A DNA stretch of 59,164 bases. It comes from Cytophagales bacterium (GTDB lineage: Bacteria; Bacteroidota; Bacteroidia; Cytophagales; Bernardetiaceae). The stretch is from NCBI GenBank assembly GCA_013299045.1, contig JAAFJX010000024.1:1-59164 (forward strand), written 5' to 3'. The notes beneath the pieces were generated by a model. The model was not told the DNA's origin. It searched no databases and was given only the letters and a program-made list of their open reading frames with translations. The translations under genes were made by a program, and so were the position numbers. Positions 1 to 9,254 of this stretch are shown one piece after another (position 1 is the first letter of the stretch; each line of letters begins with the position of its first letter).

Positions 1-90
1 GTTAAGCAATATAATTTTGCAAAACTTGGCGTGGCCAGAGCGAAAGACGGCACCTACTATTTTACCTACATAGTCATGCTGTATCGCTAA
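1..90 (+). CDS. C-terminal end of a CAP/SCP-like domain protein (partial)
   Basis: Frame 1 is open from the window edge to a TAA at 88-90 and encodes 29 residues. The segment LGVARAKDGTYYFTYIV resembles the last strand of CAP (SCP/PR-1-like) domains, where a GVGVA...GTYYWTQ pattern is typical. The start lies outside the window, so length, signal peptide and role cannot be judged. A terminator-like hairpin follows 27 bases after the stop, which supports this being a true gene end. The family call rests on a short stretch and is tentative. Confidence 0.45.
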   Translation, partial: VKQYNFAKLGVARAKDGTYYFTYIVMLYR

Positions 91-116
91 ATCATTCTGT
101 TTCAAAGACAAAATAA

Positions 117-166
117 GAACAACCTCGTCAGGCTTTTAGGGCTTTGTGGGGTTGTTTTGTTTTTTG
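117..166 (+). terminator. Rho-independent-like terminator after the CAP-like gene
   Basis: AACAACC (118-124) pairs with GGTTGTT (149-155), and a T-rich run follows at 153-165. It sits just after the stop codon at 90. The loop is long and the stem short, so efficiency is uncertain. Confidence 0.5.
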
Positions 167-297
167 GGGCTTGATACACACGCTGTGAGATGGACAGGTT
201 ATTTTTGTCATCTGAGAGGACGGATATTTGTTCAGGACAGGATTTAGATAAAACTACGTAAGCCAAATCAAAACTTTTAGGAGAGTTACTTTTTTAC

Positions 298-305
298 TAT
301 ATTTG
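298..305 (+). promoter_or_regulatory. Bacteroidota-type -7 element upstream of uvrB
   Basis: TATATTTG fits the TAnnTTTG -7 consensus of Bacteroidota and lies 25 bases before the uvrB ATG, leaving a short leader. The matching -33 element is weak (TTTTA near 275). Confidence 0.45.
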
Positions 306-330
306 CAGACTAAACTTTTGACTTTCCCCC

Positions 331-2367
331 ATGCGTTTTGAATTGGAATCGCCCTTTCAGCCTACTGGCGACCAGCCTCAGGCCATAGAGGCTCTGCTAA
401 ACGGTATCAAGTCTGGCGAAGGCTATCAGACCCTTTTGGGCGTTACTGGCTCAGGAAAAACTTTTACGATAGCCAACGTTATAGCAGAACTGAACCGTCC
501 TACACTCATCATTAGCCACAACAAAACCTTAGCGGCTCAGTTGTATGGTGAATTTAAGCAGTTTTTCCCTAGAAATGCGGTAGAATACTTTATCTCTTAT
601 TACGACTATTATCAGCCCGAAGCCTTTATTCCTTCTACGGGTGTTTATATAGAAAAAGAGCTTTCTATCAACCAAGAAATTGAAAAATTGCGCTTACGGA
701 CTACAGCCTCTTTGCTTTCTGGCCGCCGTGATGTTATCGTAGTGGCTTCTGTTTCTTGTATCTATGGTCTAGGGAATCCGGTTGAGTTTGGCCGCAATGC
801 GATTACTCTTAAATTAGGCGACCGCATTCCGCGGAATCAGTTACTGCTCCAATTTGTTGAAATTCTCTATGAACGAGCAGAAGTGGAATTTAGACGCGGA
901 ACATTCCGTGTGAAAGGCGATACGATAGATGTTTTTCCCGCCTATTCGGATTTAGCTTACAGGCTGTACTTTTGGGGAGAGGAAGTAGAGTCCATTCACC
1001 TCATAGACCCACACACAGGCACAAAACTCAAAGACGAATCGGTCATTTTGCTTTTTCCTGCCAATTTATTCGTTACAGGGCGCGACGTTCTGAATGCTGC
1101 CATGGCCGATATAGAGCGAGATATGCTGAACCAAGTGAAGTTCTTTGAAAAAGAAGGGCGAAGCATGGAAGCCAAGCGTATTGAGGAGCGCACGCGCACA
1201 GACCTTGAAATGATGCGTGAGGTAGGATATTGCAGCGGTATAGAAAATTATTCTCGCTATTTTGACCAAAGAATTTCTGGCGACCGTCCCTATTGTCTTT
1301 TTGATTACCTGCCTGACGATTTTTTACTCGTTATTGATGAGAGCCATGTAACCATACCACAGGTAAGAGGGATGTGGGGCGGCGACCGCTCCCGTAAAAT
1401 TTCTTTGGTGGACTTTGGATTTAGGCTGCCATCGGCCTTAGATAACCGCCCGCTCACTTTCAACGAGTTTGAATCCCTTGTCAATCAGGCTATTTTTGTG
1501 AGCGCTACGCCAGCCGACTACGAGTTGCAAAAAACAGAAGGCGTATTCGTAGAGCAGATTATCAGGCCTACGGGTTTGCTAGACCCTCGTATAGAGGTGC
1601 GGCCTACTATGAATCAAATTGACGATTTGCTCAATGAAATTGAAGAGACTATTGCGGCGGGAGACCGCGTGCTCATAACGACACTTACCAAGCGCATGGC
1701 GGAGGAGCTTTCTAAGTATTTAGAAAATTACCGTATCAAAAATCGCTATTTACACTCCGACATAAAAACATTAGAACGCGTAGAGATTATCAGGCAACTG
1801 CGCTTGGGCGATATTGACGTGCTAGTTGGTGTCAATATGTTGCGCGAAGGCTTAGATATGCCCGAAGTGTCGTTGGTAGCTATCTTAGACGCGGATAAGG
1901 AAGGTTTTTTGAGAAATGAACGTTCTTTGGTGCAAACTATTGGAAGAGCGGCGCGTAATCAAAATGGGCGTGTATTGATGTATGCGGATAAAATTACGCC
2001 ATCTATGCAAAAATCTATTAGCGAAACAAACCGTCGTCGTGCTTTGCAAGAAGCCCATAATACAGCAAACAATATTGTACCACGTACGGTACGTAAGTCC
2101 AGAGAGGCTATTATAGAGCAAACTACTATGGTTGGGCAAGTTAAAACCCAAGAATATTTGTTAGAAGCAGAAGAAATACAGGCTAAATTTGTAAATGACC
2201 CAGTCATTATGAGCATGGACTTAGCACAGTTGCAAAAACAAATAGAACTCACCAAGAAACAAATGGAGAAAGCTGCCAAAGAATTAGACTTTTTGGAAGC
2301 GGCGCGCCTACGCGACGAGTGGTACACGCTGCAAAACTTACGCGAACAAAAGTTTAAAGCAGATTAA
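331..2367 (+). CDS. uvrB: Excinuclease ABC subunit B
   Basis: UvrB is the damage-verifying helicase-like subunit of nucleotide excision repair; it loads with UvrA and recruits UvrC. The 678 residues match the usual family length. Visible landmarks are Walker A GVTGSGKT (37-44), the Tyr-rich beta-hairpin starting YYDYYQPEAF (about 90-100), the helicase motifs DESHVTIPQ and FVSATPADYE, and a C-terminal UVR motif (KELDFLEAARLRDEW) that binds UvrC. The ATG at 331 gives the typical FELESPFQPTGDQP start. A TAnnTTTG promoter element lies just upstream. The gene is monocistronic and convergent with yidC; a family A repeat fills the space between them. Confidence 0.97.
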   Translation: MRFELESPFQPTGDQPQAIEALLNGIKSGEGYQTLLGVTGSGKTFTIANVIAELNRPTLIISHNKTLAAQLYGEFKQFFPRNAVEYFISYYDYYQPEAFIPSTGVYIEKELSINQEIEKLRLRTTASLLSGRRDVIVVASVSCIYGLGNPVEFGRNAITLKLGDRIPRNQLLLQFVEILYERAEVEFRRGTFRVKGDTIDVFPAYSDLAYRLYFWGEEVESIHLIDPHTGTKLKDESVILLFPANLFVTGRDVLNAAMADIERDMLNQVKFFEKEGRSMEAKRIEERTRTDLEMMREVGYCSGIENYSRYFDQRISGDRPYCLFDYLPDDFLLVIDESHVTIPQVRGMWGGDRSRKISLVDFGFRLPSALDNRPLTFNEFESLVNQAIFVSATPADYELQKTEGVFVEQIIRPTGLLDPRIEVRPTMNQIDDLLNEIEETIAAGDRVLITTLTKRMAEELSKYLENYRIKNRYLHSDIKTLERVEIIRQLRLGDIDVLVGVNMLREGLDMPEVSLVAILDADKEGFLRNERSLVQTIGRAARNQNGRVLMYADKITPSMQKSISETNRRRALQEAHNTANNIVPRTVRKSREAIIEQTTMVGQVKTQEYLLEAEEIQAKFVNDPVIMSMDLAQLQKQIELTKKQMEKAAKELDFLEAARLRDEWYTLQNLREQKFKAD

Positions 2368-2375
2368 TGCTATTT

Positions 2376-2812
2376 AGTCTTCCCTTAAAAAGCACATTCA
2401 ATCATGTAAGCTAAATTTTAAGGAGGATTGTTTACCTATTTAGGGAACACCTTGACGGCTTTTGGTAGACTTCTCTTCTCACTTTTTGCCTTGATGCAGA
2501 ACTGAAGCGCGAGCTGAAAGTAGGGCATTGCAAAAAAATCAAGCCTCGCCAAAGACCAATTTAGATAAAAAAAACAGCAAATGGCTTTTTCTTTGATTCA
2601 CTCTCTTGCAAAACATAGTTGCACAGAAAATCTCACCCTCTGACCTCTGAGCCATTCGCTTTTGTCTGATGCGGGGCAGTGCAGGCCGTAAGAAGCCTTG
2701 AAATTTTGCCAGTTGTTTGACAAAATAAGCTAAAATCTAAGATATTCTAAAGACGAAATGCTTATTTAATTTGCTGGTAATAAATGCCTTGTATCTATTT
2801 TAAGGAAAGACT
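2376..2812. repeat. Dispersed family A repeat, copy A1 (437 bp)
   Basis: This element fills most of the 551-bp gap between the convergent uvrB and yidC stops. Its ends are imperfect inverted repeats: AGTCTTCCCTTAAAA at the left and the complement of AAGGAAAGACT at the right. Related sequence recurs near 16.7, 48.3, 51.7, 54.2 and 56.5 kb, with isolated ends at 29.6 and 44.7 kb. No credible ORF is present. A1 carries the interior segment around 2590-2670 that is interrupted by a family B element in the copy near 52 kb, so it serves as the uninterrupted reference copy. Confidence 0.8.
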
Positions 2813-2918
2813 AAGTACATTGATATGCTTTTGGGAGGTAGGCGCGGTAGCATAACAAATGGCGGCACGAAAGTCATAAACTATAAATGCCGCCATTAGC
2901 TAACCCCAAAAAAACACT

Positions 2919-4739
2919 CTAGTTGCGTTTTTTAATGTTTTTACGCTGCTCTTGCTGCATGGCATCTTGCATACGCAGATTTTGTTCCATGAGTTCCTGA
3001 AACTTAGATTTTTTTACATCACCTTTGGCGTGGCGCTCACTATTTGCATCCAACTTTCGTCTAATTTTCTTCTCATCCACCATAAATTTGCGCACCATCA
3101 CCGATTGCAAAATAGAAATAAAATTACTAATGCAGTAATACAAAGCCAATGCAGATGGAAAAGAGTTCAGAATAAACATAAACATCAACGGAAAGCCATA
3201 CATCATTACTTTGGGGTTGATGGGCTGTTGTGCCGACATATTAGGCTGAGTTGTCATCATAGACAGACCAATTTGCGAAGCAGTCATCAAAATAGTCAGC
3301 AAACTGATATGTGCGCCATAAAATGGGATGGTGAATGGCAAATCCAGAATGGAGTCATACGTGGCTAAGTCCGTAACCCAAAGAAAAGACTCGCCACGGA
3401 ACTGTATTGCAGAGGGAAAAAACGAAAACAGTGCAAAGAAAATAGGCATTTGTAAGAGCATAGGAAAGCAACCACTCAATGGATTCACTCCAAATTTACT
3501 GTACAACTGCATTTGTTCTTGTTGTAATTTTGTGGCATCGTCGCCATGTACTTTTTTGAGTGCTTCTAGTTCTGGTGCAAGGGCTTTCATGTAAGCAGCA
3601 GACTCAAACTGCTTGTAGCTCAAAGGAAACATGAGCAAACGCACTATCAAAACAAGTACAATGATTAATAGGCCATAGCTGCTTACAATTTTTTCCAGAA
3701 AATTAAACAAAGGCATGATAACCAACCTATTAATAGGCGCAACAGGTGCCCAACCCAAATAGACATTCTTCTCAAAACCTGCTGTTACAGTTTCGTTGAT
3801 AGCATAATCATTAGGGCCAAAATAAAACTTCAAATTAGCGCCTGCTAAGTCCTCTAATGGTATCTTGACACTAGCAGAGAGCATTTTTATACCATCGCCC
3901 TCGGTTTGAGGGGCAGCCGTAAAATGAGCAGCTTGCATTTTCTTTTCGGTGATAAAAGCCGCATTAAAAAAGCGGTCTTTCATAGCAAACCATTTTACAC
4001 CCAATTCTGGCTTTTCTTCGTCTGGGTCAGAGGTGGGGTCTAGTTGCTCAAATTCTTCCTCTGTGTCATAATAGTTAAGTGCAGAATGCTGGCGGCTTTG
4101 TGCCACGTCAAAATCATTTTTAATCAGTTCGTCTTTCCAAGTAAACTCTGGCGCGTTGATGAGTATATCCTTTAGGCTATTCATATCCAAGTTATAACCC
4201 AATACAAAACCGTTCTCTTTGAGCGTATAACTTTGTTCTATGAACTGGCCATTGCCCAAATCCGCTCTCAAAACCGCTGCGCGCGGTGTAGACGATTTTA
4301 TGGTGAAATAAACTTGGTTTAAATTAATTTTGCCTAGTGTGGTTTTGGTATCCAGTAACCAGTTCATTTGGCTATTCGTTTGGTTGATGAGCGTCAATGC
4401 GCCTCCATCAAAGCGTTTAAAATCTTTAAGTTCCGCATACGCAACCAAACCTCCGCGTGTGTTTAACTTTATCTTTAAGTCTTTGTTTTCTAGTACTAGC
4501 TCTTGTGCAGTTCCTTTCATAACTGCAGCAAACGAACCTGCTTTCTGCAAGGTTGCAGAGTCCAAGACGGGAGCTTGTTCGCCAAGAGTCTGCTTTGTAC
4601 TGGTTTGAGCGGCCTTTATCTCTGTTTTGGCTTTATCTACTTCGGTTTTGGTAGGGTCGCCTTCAGGGGCAAACCAGATGGCATAGGCTCCGAGTATCAA
4701 AAAAATGAGGACTAGGCCAATGATTTGATTTCTATCCAT
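2919..4739 (-). CDS. yidC: Membrane protein insertase YidC
   Basis: YidC (Oxa1/60K family) inserts proteins into the inner membrane, alone or with Sec. The 606-residue protein starts MDRNQIIGLVLIFLILG, the classic N-terminal anchor. A large extracytoplasmic domain follows (about 60-340), then the conserved five-helix C-terminal insertase region beginning near PINRLVIMPLFNFLEKIV. The region contains the cytoplasmic coiled segment with ELEALKKVHGDD and the helix pairs up to about residue 545. The tail is highly basic (KNIKKRN), as in ribosome-binding YidC tails. A CAAA-nn-TA element on this strand at 4803-4810 is a plausible promoter. Confidence 0.97.
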   Translation of the reverse strand: MDRNQIIGLVLIFLILGAYAIWFAPEGDPTKTEVDKAKTEIKAAQTSTKQTLGEQAPVLDSATLQKAGSFAAVMKGTAQELVLENKDLKIKLNTRGGLVAYAELKDFKRFDGGALTLINQTNSQMNWLLDTKTTLGKINLNQVYFTIKSSTPRAAVLRADLGNGQFIEQSYTLKENGFVLGYNLDMNSLKDILINAPEFTWKDELIKNDFDVAQSRQHSALNYYDTEEEFEQLDPTSDPDEEKPELGVKWFAMKDRFFNAAFITEKKMQAAHFTAAPQTEGDGIKMLSASVKIPLEDLAGANLKFYFGPNDYAINETVTAGFEKNVYLGWAPVAPINRLVIMPLFNFLEKIVSSYGLLIIVLVLIVRLLMFPLSYKQFESAAYMKALAPELEALKKVHGDDATKLQQEQMQLYSKFGVNPLSGCFPMLLQMPIFFALFSFFPSAIQFRGESFLWVTDLATYDSILDLPFTIPFYGAHISLLTILMTASQIGLSMMTTQPNMSAQQPINPKVMMYGFPLMFMFILNSFPSALALYYCISNFISILQSVMVRKFMVDEKKIRRKLDANSERHAKGDVKKSKFQELMEQNLRMQDAMQQEQRKNIKKRN

Positions 4740-4802
4740 TTCTTCTCTTATTAAAGTGCTTATTTTTAGTAGATTAACTTATTTTGAGGCACTTTTAAGC
4801 GG

Positions 4803-4838
4803 CAAAGTTAATATAAATTTTAGTATTCTAAAGACAAA
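4803..4838 (-). promoter_or_regulatory. Putative yidC promoter
   Basis: Read on the minus strand, the sequence gives TAACTTTG (complement of CAAAGTTA, 4803-4810), matching TAnnTTTG. A TTTG (complement of CAAA at 4835-4838) lies 24 bases further upstream. That spacing is slightly longer than the usual 17-23. Confidence 0.45.
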
Positions 4839-4885
4839 TAGGAATTGAATTATAGGATTAATGATAAAAATAATTGGTTGTCATA

Positions 4886-4921
4886 CAATCCCGTTCTAAA
4901 TCAATATTGAGGACGGGATTG
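4886..4921 (+). other. Stem-loop in the yidC/ilvE intergenic region
   Basis: CAATCCCGT (4886-4894) is the exact inverted copy of ACGGGATTG (4913-4921). The pairing can extend inwards with a G-U pair, giving a stem near 12 bp with a ~12-base loop. It lies about 160 bases before the ilvE start and 150 bases from the yidC start. Nothing else is recognisable in the 341-bp divergent spacer 4740-5080 apart from the yidC promoter. The hairpin may be a leader structure or a regulator site; the sequence does not decide. Confidence 0.45.
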
Positions 4922-5080
4922 ATTTTGCAATATTCATAAATAATTTAGTGCAAGTGCTTGTATATCCAAATCAAAGCGCTTTTATTTGGGTTCTAAGGCA
5001 TAAAACCTTCCTTTGTATTCGTAAGCATCTGCCTATTAAGAAGTTTTTGTCATATTTTATCGGTTCTAAATCATGCTATT

Positions 5081-6151
5081 ATGAGCGTCCATATAGAAAT
5101 TCAGCGCAGTGCGCAGTCCCGTCTTTCAGAAGTAGATTTCAACGATGTTGGCTTCGGAAAGTACTTTTCTGACCATATGTTTGTGGCAGATTATGTTGAT
5201 GATAGGTGGCAAGATTTACGCGTAGTGCCTTACGAGAACTTGAGCCTTTCACCTGCTTGTGCAGCCTTGCATTACGGTCAAGCACTTTTTGAAGGTATGA
5301 AAGCCTACAAAAGCGCAGAAGGAGAGGTATTGGTATTCAGGCCAGATGAAAACCAACGAAGACTGAATGTATCAGCAGACCGTATGTGTATGCCAGAACT
5401 CCCCGCTGAGTATTTTCATGCGGGCTTAGAGGCGCTCCTGAAGCTAGACCATGCTTGGATACCTACTGCACCCCACTGCTCTTTGTACTTACGCCCATAT
5501 ATGTTTGCTTCTGATGCAGTTTTAGGCGTTAGACCAGCCAAAGAGTACAAGTTTATTATTTTTACGGCTCCTTCTGCACTTTACTATAACAAACCCGTCC
5601 GTGTTAGAGTAGAAGAAAAGTATGTGCGCGCAGCCGAAGGTGGTACTGGTTTTGCCAAATGTGCTGGCAATTATGGTGCATCGCTTTATCCTACACGTGA
5701 AGCCATGAAAGCTGGTTATGACCAGATTCTATGGACAGACGGGCATTTACACCAATACATCGAGGAGTCTGGTACTATGAACGTCCTTTTTGTTCTTAAA
5801 GACAAAAAAATACTGACCTCACCAGTAAGCGGAACCATTCTGGACGGTGTTACGCGGAAAAGCATCTTGCAAATTGGTCGTGAATGGGGTTACCAAGTTA
5901 TTGAGGAGCGCCTTTCAGTAGAAACTATCATTCAGGCTGCTCACGACGGACACTTGCTAGAAGCATTTGGTGCGGGCACTGCCGCCACGGTTTCATCTAT
6001 TTCTGCCATTGGCTATAAAGGAACAGACTTTGAACTGCCGGCAGTAGATAAAAATAGCTTTAGTCGCCTTATTTTAAAAGAGTTAGAAGACCTTAAACGT
6101 GGAGTCATTGCCGATAATAGACATTGGATTAAGCGCATCAAAACAGCTTGA
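5081..6151 (+). CDS. ilvE: Branched-chain amino acid aminotransferase
   Basis: This is a class IV PLP-dependent aminotransferase that interconverts Leu, Ile and Val with their 2-oxo acids. Its 356 residues fit the eukaryote-like BCAT group. Landmarks are LHYGQALFEGMKAYK (64-78), the PLP-lysine segment FAKCAGNYGAS with Lys193, and the C-terminal LEAFGAGTAATVSSI. The ATG at 5081 starts MSVHIEIQRS; no Shine-Dalgarno sequence is evident, as usual in this phylum. The gene stands alone, divergent from yidC and convergent with the membrane-protein gene that follows. Confidence 0.95.
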   Translation: MSVHIEIQRSAQSRLSEVDFNDVGFGKYFSDHMFVADYVDDRWQDLRVVPYENLSLSPACAALHYGQALFEGMKAYKSAEGEVLVFRPDENQRRLNVSADRMCMPELPAEYFHAGLEALLKLDHAWIPTAPHCSLYLRPYMFASDAVLGVRPAKEYKFIIFTAPSALYYNKPVRVRVEEKYVRAAEGGTGFAKCAGNYGASLYPTREAMKAGYDQILWTDGHLHQYIEESGTMNVLFVLKDKKILTSPVSGTILDGVTRKSILQIGREWGYQVIEERLSVETIIQAAHDGHLLEAFGAGTAATVSSISAIGYKGTDFELPAVDKNSFSRLILKELEDLKRGVIADNRHWIKRIKTA

Positions 6152-6191
6152 TTCTTCTTGTTACGTAGAGTGGTTTGTGCACGGTTACTTG

Positions 6192-7742
6192 CTAAGGACG
6201 GAGGTCATAAAGGTACAGAAAAGCACCTTTCTGCTCTAGTTCTTGCTGGCGCTTCCATGCCATGCTGTATGTTTCATTGGTATATTCGCAATGCTCCAAA
6301 AAGAGGATAGGACTTAGTAAATGTGGGCATGGATATTCTAAAATCATAGACTGTTTATGATTCCTTAGCAACGAAAATTTCTTTTTTAGTAAGTGGCAAT
6401 ACGCATCGTCTAACGCAAAATTACAGGCGGTTTGCTGCCAAATGCTATCATTGGTGCAAACTTGTATGCCTTCATGGTCTTCTAGCAGAGGCAGGATATT
6501 TATACTAAAAGTTGTTTTGAGGGTCTTGGCCTGCTGTGCCTGTAGATATTCGGCTACTTGCTGATAAGCAGATACATTCAAGTATCGGAGCAACCTTTGT
6601 TCAAATAAGAACCAACTAAGAAACACAAAACCTAGCACTAAAAACGTACTGAGGCTATAGCCCAAAAGTTTATCTTTTTTGAAAAGTTTTTGCAAAAGCA
6701 CACTCCCCACCTGCCAAAGCAGCGCATAGAGAAAAGGAAAAGCCATGACCAAGGCGCGTGGTGCTTTAGGCGTGAGCAGTGCCACTAATAAAAAAGCCCA
6801 AAGACAATAATGCCATAGTACTGGCCATAACTTGGCGTTACCCAAAAGATAGAAAAGTAATAAACCTACCCATAAAAAAGGCTCAAAGTCAAGGGAATAA
6901 TAGAAAAAAAACAGCCAGTCCAAGTCCAAAAAACTCGCACTCACCGCCTGCCTTAGCACAAAAAGTCCGTATAAGTTGGCGGCATAGCCATACCATTTAG
7001 CTCCCCAACAAAAACCCACAAAAGACCAAAATAGAAAAGCTAATATACCGCAAAGTGCCCAAATGAATAGTGTAACAAGCAGATAGTGGAGTGAGTATAG
7101 TTTTCTCAACGTTTGCCAAGTCATCCAAACGCACAAAGCAAAGCCAACAATTAGAAAACGATAGCCAGCATTGAAGGCTAAGCTCATGCAAAGGCCACTG
7201 AGCCAAGTATATTTATCATTGAAAGGCAACTCATCAGGGAGGTTCGCTTGCCGTCTTTTTTCTTTTTTGAGCAAAAAAACAAAAAGCAAAGCGCCAAAAA
7301 TAACCATCAGATGCTCTACCGCCACACAAAAACTGGCATACAACTGAAAAAAGGTAAGCCCAAACAAGAGACAAAAAAGCCAAGACTGGCGCACCGTCCA
7401 GCACAAAACCTTGCGAAAAACATTTGCCCAAAGCCATAAGCCAAGAACGTTCAAACCCGCATTAAAATAGACCAAAACAGCTACTTTAGTACCCAGAAGA
7501 TGCGTTAGGGCGGCATTAAGCGCATGAAAAAACGGGCTGGCATGATTAAAAAAGTTTTTGCCACTCCCTGCACTTAGCTCGCACGCCACAGCCCAGTTTT
7601 GCGTAGAATCATAATCAAAAAAAATGGTTGTCTGTGCATTCATCAAGCGCACGAAAAACAGAAAAGCGCAAACCAATACACTCTCTAAAACAAAAGCCTT
7701 TTGCTCATTCAGCCAAAATGAACTTGTTTTAGTGGCCACCAC
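6192..7742 (-). CDS. Polytopic membrane protein, possible GT-C-type glycosyltransferase
   Basis: The 516-residue protein has roughly 10-12 hydrophobic segments. An N-terminal loop after the first helix contains FFDYDSTQNWAVA and later NHASPFFHALNAAL, the arrangement of an acidic residue in the first external loop seen in GT-C (ArnT/PMT-like) transferases. A soluble C-terminal region begins near residue 390. That fold assignment is inference; no family-specific motif is certain. The proposed start is a GTG at 7740-7742 overlapping the end of the upstream M23 gene by 14 bp, which suggests translational coupling. No in-frame ATG occurs before the first membrane segment. The stop lies 40 bp from the convergent ilvE stop. 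Confidence 0.7.
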   Translation of the reverse strand: MVATKTSSFWLNEQKAFVLESVLVCAFLFFVRLMNAQTTIFFDYDSTQNWAVACELSAGSGKNFFNHASPFFHALNAALTHLLGTKVAVLVYFNAGLNVLGLWLWANVFRKVLCWTVRQSWLFCLLFGLTFFQLYASFCVAVEHLMVIFGALLFVFLLKKEKRRQANLPDELPFNDKYTWLSGLCMSLAFNAGYRFLIVGFALCVWMTWQTLRKLYSLHYLLVTLFIWALCGILAFLFWSFVGFCWGAKWYGYAANLYGLFVLRQAVSASFLDLDWLFFFYYSLDFEPFLWVGLLLFYLLGNAKLWPVLWHYCLWAFLLVALLTPKAPRALVMAFPFLYALLWQVGSVLLQKLFKKDKLLGYSLSTFLVLGFVFLSWFLFEQRLLRYLNVSAYQQVAEYLQAQQAKTLKTTFSINILPLLEDHEGIQVCTNDSIWQQTACNFALDDAYCHLLKKKFSLLRNHKQSMILEYPCPHLLSPILFLEHCEYTNETYSMAWKRQQELEQKGAFLYLYDLRP

Positions 7743-8709
7743 CCAAGGACTGACGGTCTTGGTTAGAAATCTCCAACATTTGTTGGTATTCCTTGGGGCT
7801 TAAATCCTGATAAAAATAGTTTACAGGATTGACGTACTTGCCATTATGCAACACCTCATAATGCAAATGAGGCGATACCGAAAGTCCCGTACTGCCCACT
7901 TTGCCAATAACTTGGCCGCGCTTAACTTTGTGCCCCACACGGCAGTTCATGGCCGAAAGGTGCGCATAGCGTGTAACGTAGCCATAGCCATGATTCACTT
8001 CAACAGCATTGCCGTAGCCACTGTCCCAGCCGGCCGCAATGACCACCCCGTCTCCTGTTGCATAAACGGGCACACCTTTGGGGGCGGAAAGGTCGCAGCC
8101 TGTGTGCATTTTCCGGATTTTGTAAATTGGGTGAACGCGGTAGCCAAAGCCAGAAGAAAAAGTAGCTTGCTCTTTACGAAGCGGTTGTATGGCGGGAATT
8201 GAGGCCAGCATTTGGGCTTTACTTTTGGCCAGTTGGCTAAGCTCATCGTAAGACTTCGTTTGAATATACATTTTGCGCTTCAGCTGGTCTATTTTAGAAA
8301 GCGCTGTCAGTATCAAAGATTCGTTATCCAAACGTTCATTAATAATATTTTTATATTTTTCTGAGCCACCAGTTCCGCTTTTTCTGACTTCATTCGGGAT
8401 TGGGTCGGCTTCAAAAACTACTCTGTATAGTTTATCATCGCGTTCTTGCAACTTGCCTAGCATTTGGTCTGCTTCGCCTAGCTCTTTGTCCAATAGCTCG
8501 TATTTGAGCATCAACTCGCGGTTTTGGCGTAGTAGCTCAGCCATGCGTTCGGAGGGAAAAAGCCAGTTATAAAGTGTAGCCAAACCTACTGCAATGACGC
8601 AAGCCACTATGAGCAAACCTGCTAGGTTTAGTGCTACGTCCAATAGGCTCACTCTAACACGCTCATATCGGCAGGTTTCGGTGTCGTAATAGTATTTAAT
8701 TTTAGCCAT
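7729..8709 (-). CDS. Membrane-anchored M23 family (LytM) peptidase
   Basis: Peptidoglycan endopeptidase-like protein of 326 residues. The order is a short cytoplasmic start (MAKIKYYYDTETCRYERV), one membrane helix (about 25-47), a coiled-coil region (60-200) and a C-terminal LytM domain. Zinc-ligand motifs are intact: HTGCDLSAPKG (H and D) and HLHYEV. A small hydrophilic tail ends GGGH. The ATG at 8709 was preferred over an in-frame one 22 codons upstream because MAKIKYYYD is the usual beginning of Bacteroidota homologues. Substrate is expected to be peptide cross-links in the periplasm. The gene heads a two-gene unit with the membrane protein it overlaps. Confidence 0.9.
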   Translation of the reverse strand: MAKIKYYYDTETCRYERVRVSLLDVALNLAGLLIVACVIAVGLATLYNWLFPSERMAELLRQNRELMLKYELLDKELGEADQMLGKLQERDDKLYRVVFEADPIPNEVRKSGTGGSEKYKNIINERLDNESLILTALSKIDQLKRKMYIQTKSYDELSQLAKSKAQMLASIPAIQPLRKEQATFSSGFGYRVHPIYKIRKMHTGCDLSAPKGVPVYATGDGVVIAAGWDSGYGNAVEVNHGYGYVTRYAHLSAMNCRVGHKVKRGQVIGKVGSTGLSVSPHLHYEVLHNGKYVNPVNYFYQDLSPKEYQQMLEISNQDRQSLGGGH

Positions 8710-8939
8710 TAAAACTCTAAATCTAATAAAAGCGCTATTGCCACATTTAGTCCCGAAATTTAAAGACAATAGCAATGCCTATTTGTTAATGACTTAGAAT
8801 AATTAAACTAAATCTATCTTTAAGTCAATTAATTATTCAAAAGACAGCAATTTATTAACAAATATTAACAAATGATTATTAGGTATTGAAGTGTCAAACT
8901 TAAGTATTGTCGCCTTAGCTCAATTAAGGAGGAAGCTTT

Positions 8940-9011
8940 ATGGCACTTAGTTGGCCAAAAAAATTGTGCGTCGGTCTAACACTTTGTGTATTTCTAAAAA
9001 CATTTTCATAA
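8940..9011 (+). CDS. Possible 23-residue hydrophobic small ORF with a strong Shine-Dalgarno sequence
   Basis: An ATG at 8940 is preceded by AAGGAGGAAG, an unusually perfect Shine-Dalgarno sequence for this phylum at about 8 bases spacing. It opens MALSWPKKLCVGLTLCVFL and stops at TAA 9009-9011. The product would be a small, Lys-containing, hydrophobic peptide. It lies in the 545-bp divergent spacer between the M23 and subtilase genes (8710-9254), which is otherwise AT-rich with nothing recognisable. It could be a leader peptide or chance; there is no homology evidence. Confidence 0.25.
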   Translation: MALSWPKKLCVGLTLCVFLKTFS

Positions 9012-9254
9012 AAAAGTTGTCTTTCAATAAATTACTCTTTAATTTTAAGCCCAAATGATTGATGAGTAACCATAACATTTATTAGAGTGTCATTCTGATA
9101 GTCCATCTATTCAGTCAAAAAACCAAGTATTTGCATATTCATTCTGCCTTTTATAGCGTTTATGCAACCATTTTATTGTTGTTGCGTATGCCAAAAAGGT
9201 TTGGTTTGCAATCTTTAATCATCGTGTTTCTATAAAATTAATTAGCTTGTATAA

